From the NCBI RefSeq assembly GCF_026230105.1, contig NC_079475.1, positions 15,516,125 through 15,580,124 on the forward strand: DNA of 64,000 nt. The letters run 5' to 3'. The position numbers and the translations under genes are program-made. This stretch comes from Diorhabda sublineata (lineage: Eukaryota > Arthropoda > Insecta > Coleoptera > Chrysomelidae). This document shows positions 58,001 through 64,000 of this stretch, piece by piece (positions within the stretch are counted from its first letter, which is position 1; each line of letters starts with the position of its first letter). A model generated the notes under the pieces. It searched no databases. It was not told the origin of the DNA and saw nothing but the letters and a program-made list of their open reading frames with translations.

Positions 58001-59646
58001 TCTTGATGAAACAACACTTTCTTCTTAGCCAAATGCGGCCGTTTTTTGCATAGTTTATTCGCTCAAACGTTGTAATAAGTAATACTCGCCGATGATAGTT
58101 TTTCCTTTTTAAAGTCATTGTAAACTATCGCACGCGCATCCCATAAAACCAACATCATGACCTTGCCTACAAATAAAACGGTCTTTGTCTTCTTTGGAGC
58201 CAGTTTTCCCTTTTCGGTCGATTGCTTTGATTGTTCTCTTGTTTCGGATGTAAAGTGATGGATTCACATTTTATCTTTGGTTATGAAACAGCGCAAATAT
58301 TCAGTTTTATTCTTGTAAAACATAACCAAACACTCGATGAAAAAATATTCACGTGGCATCCATCTTGCGCACACATCCAGTACCGCTTTGTGAATTTTCT
58401 TTAACCTTTCTGGAGTCGACACCTCAATTCATCAATACTAGTCTTCGCAGGTCGTATGGCCTCTTTTAAACTCTGCCACTAAATATTTTACTGTTGATAG
58501 CGAAGGAGCAGTCTCCCTCAGAGTTGAATCTGGTTCAGCTTTTATATTGGTTGGGGTAAGGTAAAAGTATTGTATCACATAACAATGATCAATTTTTCTA
58601 TGTTTAGAAATTTATTGGAAACCTTCACTTTTAATGGCGGCCACAAAAATACTAAACAACGTGGCTTTTTCTAACTTGAAACATATGCTGTATAGACTGT
58701 CTTTTTTCTAAAACAGTGCTTTTTTTAATCAACTACCACCATCTCTAGGTCAGGCCAGATACTTGTGGGACTATCCTCGTTTTACATCGTTTCCATTACA
58801 CACCTCGCACTCACTACATACCAAAAACTTATAGCTCTGTTGCCTTTGATGATTGGTTGACATCATATCCCGGAAAATACGTCACTATGAAAAGGCACTG
58901 GAGCAATTAGATAATGAAATAATAAATGTTGATAATTTTCTGTTGGTCATATTTCCGCTTAACACGACTATCAATTTTATCTAGGCAAAGTAAAAGTATT
59001 TCAACCAAATGAATATGAAATATATTATATTACACTATACCGATTGAAAATTGCATTTTCGGTCCTATATCATGACGCGCATTATCGAGATTTCCATTTT
59101 TGGTTCGTGTAGTGTATACGATTTTTCATCATACCCCTGTTGAAAGTCCATACCTTCGTTACCGCACGAAAGCACGTACTTTCTATCACGGTATGAAGAA
59201 AAAGTTTTACGTCCCAAAGTACCAGGATATGAGTTTGTATATCCAGTTTTTGATCAAATAGCTACCAGACCGCTATGTGGTATAAACTACCAGAACATCG
59301 CTGTTTTTTCATAGTGTTGACTTCTCATCACGAAATGTGAATTAGGTAAGATTTGTAGTGTTTTTATAGCATTCGATGATTCTGAAAACGCTGGTACAGC
59401 CGAAAAAAATTGACATCCAAGCTGAATGAAGATTTCAACATGCCTAGGTAGTGACTCACTTCCTAACAACGTTGAATTTGAATATTCGATAAAATCATTA
59501 CCAAGTGTCTAAGATTTTTTGTGGATAATATAATGAAGATCAAACAAAGATTGTTTTTACTCATTACCTGATGATCTCGGCCTCAAATCATCTGAATAAT
59601 TATGCCACATCTCCGTTTGTTGTTGAAGTTGACTTAAGGGATTAGC
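52060..59646 (-). CDS. Unidentified Gln/Pro/His/Met-rich protein, last three exons
   Basis: Exons on the - strand: 59568-59646, 55471-55895, 52060-52278. Acceptors are TTTTGTTACAG, AATTTTTTAG and TTTTGTTAACAG; donors are CAG/GTAATG and AAG/GTTTGT. Phases fit: exon 1 ends one base into a codon, exon 2 supplies two and ends in phase 0, exon 3 starts in phase 0 and stops with TAA. Exon 1 gives LSQLQQQTEMWHNYSDDLRP. Exon 2 has 141 codons rich in Pro, His and Met (HHQPSPPLSIPSP; two MTPPH repeats) with Gln/Asn runs. Exon 3 has PLPDFNEAFGSTERGRF and ends in acidic-aromatic FLDLFEEGPPLKFEDFQI. Such low-complexity, activation-domain-like sequence suits a transcription regulator, but I do not recognise the family. 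The 5' part lies beyond the window or was not found. Confidence 0.75.
52300..53730. other. Intron sequence, no recognised element
   Basis: Part of the intron 52279-55470. ATACAGAGTG and TACAGGGTG words at about 52370 and 52453 resemble foldback termini but no paired arm was found. Confidence 0.35.
53738..54723 (-). mobile_element. mariner (Hsmar1/SETMAR-like), family F copy 2
   Basis: Lies inside the intron of the 52-59 kb gene, same strand as the gene. The - strand frame 54067-53738 reads MKLDKAIKDKGQELLDRKGL, then HHDNATSHISLATRGKLLEL, then HPSYSPDLAPCDYHLFRNL, keeping both the second and third catalytic Asp. Upstream, ADEKWVLYSN (first Asp block), EPAQTTSKAEKQQKSS and SGRPTEVDED are spread over shifted frames to about 54640. 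The 5' end GTTGCTTTATTTTTTGAATAAC at 54723 matches the + strand copy at 39785. Frameshifts make it inactive. Confidence 0.85.
55431..55449. repeat. GAT trinucleotide microsatellite
   Basis: Six consecutive GAT units, 20 bases into the intron from the donor at 55470. Confidence 0.85.
56755..57110 (-). pseudogene. Non-LTR RT C-terminal fragment in an intron
   Basis: The - strand reads VESVKFLGLVVDNSLKFE, then after a frameshift LRWDQFSKELKLS and YYALIESQ. After another shift comes RNLRYALLF, a stop, STCGATQFERIFKL, and AVRYLLELNSRAH then RDFFNRLNS. These are the post-catalytic blocks of jockey/CR1-like RTs (KFLG..I...L.W..H; Y..FQS.L.YG...WG; IFK.QK.A.R.I......HC...F). Only this part remains. 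Confidence 0.65.
57260..57600 (+). pseudogene. pogo/Tigger-type transposase fragment in an intron
   Basis: The + strand reads KEIKIVLRKPNN, then KVAVSNFFGNYILAFKKHS. It continues with DETGLTKFLKPVKKVTTKGE (57394-57450; first catalytic Asp of DDE_1). After a one-base shift comes LAASAERGGLTTFVVIINAS then NALPSVYVSQ. This matches pogo/Tigger/jerky transposases (N.DETG...V..P.KV...KG; ...S.ERG...T......A.G...PP..IF). No terminal repeats seen. Confidence 0.75.
57756..58780 (-). mobile_element. mariner family H in an intron
   Basis: The 5' terminus on the - strand is ACGAGGATAGTCCCACAAG (58780 downward), matching the fragment in the UBE2J2 intron. The transposase, with stops, has LSTVKYLVAEFKRGHTTCED, ARWMPRE, then RCFITKDKMxIHHFTSETRE (first Asp mutated in context), LAPKKTKTVLFVGKVMMLVL, then LAKKKVLFHQDNPPAHTSVI (58000-57945; second Asp). 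The tail ends MELKENYFEK before a stop near 57756. Part of an intron of the 52-59 kb gene. Confidence 0.85.
58785..59565. other. Intron sequence, no recognised element
   Basis: No motif or exon recognised in the remainder of the intron 55896-59567. Confidence 0.4.
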
Positions 59647-59649
59647 CTG

Positions 59650-60300
59650 TAACAAAAGGAATTTATTTAAATACGAAATAACTTGTATGAAAACAATTTT
59701 TGAAATATCATCTCTATGAAATATCTTATTACCGGGCATCATTCGATTTCACCACAATGGTGCGTTATTAAGTTCAGAAATCAGTGATAATTGTGATTTT
59801 GATCAGTTTATGTGATGTAAATATATAATACGACATGTTTAAATTATGAGACGCCGTTGTACACCTATTATTGATGAGAACAAAAGTAATAAAAACATTT
59901 AAATTACTTCCAAATCTTAAAAATACCGCGTGTTTGTGTATCGTTCGTCTATCTTGTTATGTTTGTGGTCAATTTACTCCAAGAAGTGAAAAGACCAAGA
60001 ACCAAGACATGTGATGTTCGAAAATGTATCGTCTAGAATGCTACATTTCTTCTTTCAATCAACTGTGATGAATTTTGTAAAAAATTGTTAAAACAATTCT
60101 TGAAGTATGGTAAAGTATCATCAGTGTTAATGCTGCTATCACATTCTCCACACAAGATTTTATAATTCATCAATTTTATCAAGTTTTACAAAAGCGAAGA
60201 GGTTTATAGATAAAAAGCATCCAGAAACATATATGATTAGCCAATGAAAACCAAATGACCTCGTCAGAAATTTACATTTGATCAAATGTAAATATAAAAT
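59650..60300. other. No recognisable gene
   Basis: Upstream of the first visible exon of the - strand gene. No further exon was found. Confidence 0.4.
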
Positions 60301-60449
60301 GATAGGGTCGACATTAAAATAAGGTTAGCTATAGACGTCGGCATAAATAGGCATAAGTCAGACAAAAACGCGATTCTAGAGAAGAAACCAAAGTAGAAGT
60401 CACAGACTGTAAGGTCACATAACCGTGTGGGCCACTCAACGAATCCTCG

Positions 60450-61220
60450 ACTGCTTATCCATTCTCCAAAATGAACATTAAGGTACTACCGTAGACATAA
60501 CGCATAGTGCGGCGAAGCATGAAATGACGGATATTCGTGAGTGTTGTCTTGTTGTTCATTTGCTCACGTAAATCTTCGAGCATTTCCAGATAACTTTTAC
60601 CCATCACGCGACCTTCAAAAAAGTACCCACGAATGGATACCTGCCTACACACACATCATGCAGGTTTAATTGTTCTTCAATGACCACATAAGTATTTTGG
60701 TCGTTCTAGTACATGAAGTTATGCTGATTGACCGTATAGCTAGAACTAGAAGGTTGCTTCATCCGACCACAAAATGGAATGCTGGAACTGCGAATCATCC
60801 TCAGTGAATCAGAGGTACTACTCGCATAAATTCCAATCTGAGATTGAAATTATCCTCCTGAAGTGCGTGGAGGAGACGCGGACGTATAATGCATGCGTTT
60901 CAGCATACGTAGTAGAGAATTATCGGAAATTTGAACTTCTCCCGATAGCCACACTTCAGATTGGGCTGCTCCAGTAACACCAGCGCCACTATTCCCACAT
61001 TTTCGTTAGTTATTACAGATATCGTCTCCCACAACGCGGCGCGTCGGCAACAGAGCCCATTTTTATGAATTTCTGGAACGTCGAACGATTTGGTAGCGGC
61101 GATTTTAAAACTTGTTGTTGAAATTCGATAAACATAGTTTCGTACGCAGATACGTCGAACCAAAAGAAACTTTCTTGAAACGTGAACTTGTATCGTTATT
61201 CATTCTAAAAACGCGTCCAC
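60450..61220 (-). pseudogene. IS630/DUF4817-type transposase relic
   Basis: The - strand from about 61200 carries ISVITNENVGIVALVLLEQP (the TPENV...V..SP block), then frame-shifted HTH sequence. An LRLEF-like block is followed by ILWSDEATF-type sequence (about 60780), NQHNFMY, VVIEEQLNLHDVCV and IRGYFFEGRVMGKSYLEMLE (60630-60560). The order matches insect transposases in which ...SDEATF...W...NP...V.GV...GPFFFE..VTG..YL.ML follow each other. There are many stops. The second Asp and later blocks are missing. Terminal repeats were not found. Confidence 0.7.
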
Positions 61221-61224
61221 TCGA

Positions 61225-62160
61225 CGAGCAAGTGTTATCATGATACAGACACAACTATCTGAAGCACGAACATGCTTCGTGTTAATATAATTATCGTACT
61301 TGTGAATTCAGTGTAAGGGGAAAAATTTTACTTTGTTGCATTGTGTTATTTTGGCTTAACTTTTTCTATAGATGCTTCGACCTTATTTTCAATTAATCTT
61401 CCAGTTTAGATTAACTAAAATATTCATCAAAACGTATTATTTGTGTAGTTGAAAAGCGTAAAGATATAATAACTAATGATAATTTCAGTTTCACCTTTTG
61501 GATCCGAACCTGCCTTTCAAGCATTCCATTTCAGTTTGAGAGAGCGTGAATCGCTTAGCTTCGTCCTTTTTAGAACGCAACAAGTTGCCGAAATTGGTAA
61601 CGGCAATTAAATGTATATTAAATTCCTCATACAACTGTGTTTTACGATTCGGTGCTTCACGCCAATTTAATCCAGATTATTATTATTAAAGAGAAGAGGA
61701 AATCATTTCCGATGAATGGAAATAAATAGGTAGATTTAAACTGGAAACGTTTCAGTAATTTATCATTCTTTCGAGGTTTATAATTACCTTTAATTCATAG
61801 TACTTGATCCATCATAGATTGCTTACCGTTTATATATTTCAAATAAAATTTGATTTTAATTATCAATGGAAGCTAGATTTTTCTCCGCCCACTGACATCG
61901 TGATTTCTGCTTCAATGATTCAACCGGTTTTTTTCCTTTTATCAGATTATTCTCATAGTTTTTTTCGAATGTCTATTAGTTCCGTATTTCAACAAAGAAC
62001 TCAGTAAGTTATTGTGTTAAGAAATTCATAGTTCTTAGTTATGACATTGAGCATAACTACTAAAAATAGATATCCCTGGAAAAGTTAATCAGAATCCTTA
62101 GCTTCCAGATTCTAGCATTAATTGGAAAACAGTAACGCTTGTCTATCTGTTTGCAACTCG
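61225..62160. other. No recognisable gene
   Basis: No motif. The 67-codon frame at 61804-62007 is unsupported. Confidence 0.4.
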
Positions 62161-62162
62161 CA

Positions 62163-63285
62163 CGAGGATATATTAAAAAATTCTTAGCCTACTATAGAAC
62201 CAAACAAACTTTCAATGTCAAAATATTTTATTGCTCAACATATTCTTCTTATAATTGAATATATTTATTACAACGAACCTGCAACGTCTCTAGACCTTTA
62301 TAAAAATGTTTCTTCTTGCTCTGCATACCAAACCTCCACAGTTTTTATTACCTCCTCGTTGGAAGAGAATTTATAATCTTTTTTTCAACTGAGGAAAGAG
62401 CTGATAGTCGGACGGAGCCAAATCTGGTGAATAAAGGTGTGTATTCTAGTAATTCAAACCTTAAATCACGAATTTTTTGCAACTCAACATGAGATTTGTG
62501 TGCAGGGGCGTTGTCCTGCAAAAACAAAACACCTTAAGATAGATTTCCGCGTCTTTTCTCTTTAATTTTTTCCTGTAAAGTGCTCAGCAGTGTCGAATAG
62601 TAATCTCCAGTTATACCCTTATCCAAGAAATCAATCATGATTACTCCATGGCAATCCCAAAAAACTAAAGCAAGAATATTTCCAGCAGATTTTTGTACAC
62701 GAAACTACTTAGGTCTTGGAGAACCAGAGTGTCGCCATTCCATCGATTGTTGCTTTATTTCTGGATCGTCGAAATGTACACAAGTCTCATCCACAGTAAC
62801 AATTCGGCTTAAGAAGTCTACATCGTTTTCAAATTGAGCACAGATCAAAAGCGATGCTTCTACACTTGCACGCTTTTGGTCAACATTCAAACATTTGGGG
62901 ATCCATTTTGCAGTAATTTTTCTCATGTCCATATTGACGTGAACTATATGATGAACGCATTCGTATGAAATATTCAGTGCTTCAGATATCCGTTTTAGCC
63001 CAATTCGACGGTTTGATAAAATCATGTCATGAACTGCATCGATATTTTCGGGGACTGACACAGAAACTGGCCTTTCCGATCGCTCATCATCTTCGATGGA
63101 AAATTTACCTCTTTTGAACCTTGCAGTCCAATTTTTCACGGTCGCATACGAAGGACATTGATCACCAAGGGTATTAAGCATATCTTGGTAAATCTGCTTA
63201 CCTCTTAACCCTTTTAAATACATGTACTTAGTGATGGTTCGATACTCCAATTTTTCGATTTTCACAATTTCGGTGAACATCTTTT
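62163..63285 (-). mobile_element. mariner element, family B copy 2
   Basis: The 3' terminus CGAGGATATATTAAAAAATTC at 62163 matches copy 1 at 6310. From 63280 the - strand keeps 191 open codons, through both HTH regions (EYRTITKYMYLKG; GDQCPSYATVKNW; IEDDERSERPVSV; NIDAVHDMILSNRRIGLKRI) to IVTVDETCVHFDDPEIKQQS and SPRPK. This includes the first catalytic Asp, although the usual VDETW is VDETC. Beyond a stop, decayed catalytic-domain sequence runs to about 62300. The 5' terminal repeat upstream of 63285 was not recognised. Confidence 0.85.
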
Positions 63286-63309
63286 TTCTTTTAATTTATT
63301 GCGTAACTC

Positions 63310-64000
63310 TGGTTTACTTTTTTGACGTCAAACTTTACACTGACACTTCTAATAAGTTATTGTTCGAATTGGTCTGGGTTAACTAGATATTAATACATAC
63401 TCGTTCACTAACCAAGGAAGGTCGTGGCCTACAATTTCTTTCTTCTACATACTCTAGCGGCATTCGGAATAGTCTATTATACGTGAATATAGCATCGGGT
63501 CAGAAGACTAGTCACCAATCGTATTTCGCAAACCACTTGATTACTAGAATAGGTCTCATGCTAGGTATTCTTCTCAGATATATCTCAGCTATACCTTTGG
63601 TTACACTGAGAATGGGTCTAGGTCCAGTCTAGGAAGCGTATCATCCTCGTTCTTGCCTTCGTTGCCTTCGTGACGGGTCATTTGAACGAGCTTTGCAGCC
63701 ATCCCTCGTTAGTTGTGTACAATTTTTTCGCAATTTTAGAAGATGTATGAGCAGATTGATATCACTGTTTCTAAAACGTCGATTAAGTATTACTCTAGCA
63801 CATTTCATCACAGCGATTAGTGCGCCCTAAAATGAGGTATCGTATTTCTAAGATCTTATTATTAACAGTTACAGGTGCTACTTGTTCAATGCCCGGCACA
63901 AAATACTTCGACTCACAATTTGCATTTAATAATGCATTATAGACTAGAGTTCATATTTTATTCATGCATTTGTATTCCTGGGCATTTGAAATGGAGAAAG
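63310..64000. other. No secure gene
   Basis: A 34-codon - strand frame from 63702 (MAAKLVQMTRHEGNEGKNED...) has non-AT-biased composition but no clear donor or homology. Confidence 0.35.

Noticed and set aside
63600..63702. Short - strand frame MAAKLVQMTRHEGNEG as a first exon
   Set aside because: No consensus donor at the end and no recognised homology.
1..64000. CRISPR arrays, bacterial operons or ribosome-binding sites
   Set aside because: The sequence is eukaryotic (spliced genes, insect transposons); no regularly spaced short repeats seen.

Overview
The window is AT-rich nuclear DNA from an insect. The evidence is the dense mix of decayed mariner, Tc1, piggyBac, hAT, P-like, PIF/Harbinger, pogo, Helitron, Penelope and non-LTR elements, together with short GT-AG introns. 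A beetle or another TE-rich insect is plausible, but the sequence does not settle the order.

Host coding content is sparse. One gene is complete: a four-exon UBE2J2 orthologue on the + strand (26196-27683), an ER tail-anchored E2 ubiquitin-conjugating enzyme with three TATCGATA (DRE-type) palindromes about 290-350 bases upstream. A terminal exon of an unidentified cysteine-rich protein (29050-29361, - strand) converges on it. A second - strand gene enters from the right: three exons with matching splice phases (59568-59646, 55471-55895, 52060-52278) encode the C-terminal part of an unidentified Gln/Pro/His/Met-rich protein. Its last exon is read in a frame that a longest-ORF view misses. A single open, splice-flanked exon lies at 6068-6177 (+).

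The rest is mostly transposon relics. 1-11 kb: foldback arm, non-LTR RT, hAT with target duplication, Tc1 relic, mariner, and a P-like element with a THAP fragment. 12-22 kb: three foldback elements (one nested in another), Penelope, and an internally deleted piggyBac. 23.7-25.7 kb: a non-autonomous Helitron whose truncated Rep/helicase gene sits behind a canonical heat-shock element plus TATA box. 30-32.7 kb: one non-LTR RT gene cut by two independent DNA transposons. 35-49 kb: foldback, three mariner families and two Tc1 families. 50.7-51.4 kb: PIF/Harbinger element. The introns of the 52-59 kb gene hold two mariners, a pogo/Tigger fragment and an RT fragment. 60-63.3 kb: an IS630-type relic and a mariner.

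The best candidates for something new are the heat-shock-promoter Helitron with its internal 420-base tandem module, the P-like element (30-bp inverted repeats, 8-bp target duplication, THAP fragment), and the nested foldback pair. All family assignments come from reading motifs by eye; no database search was run.
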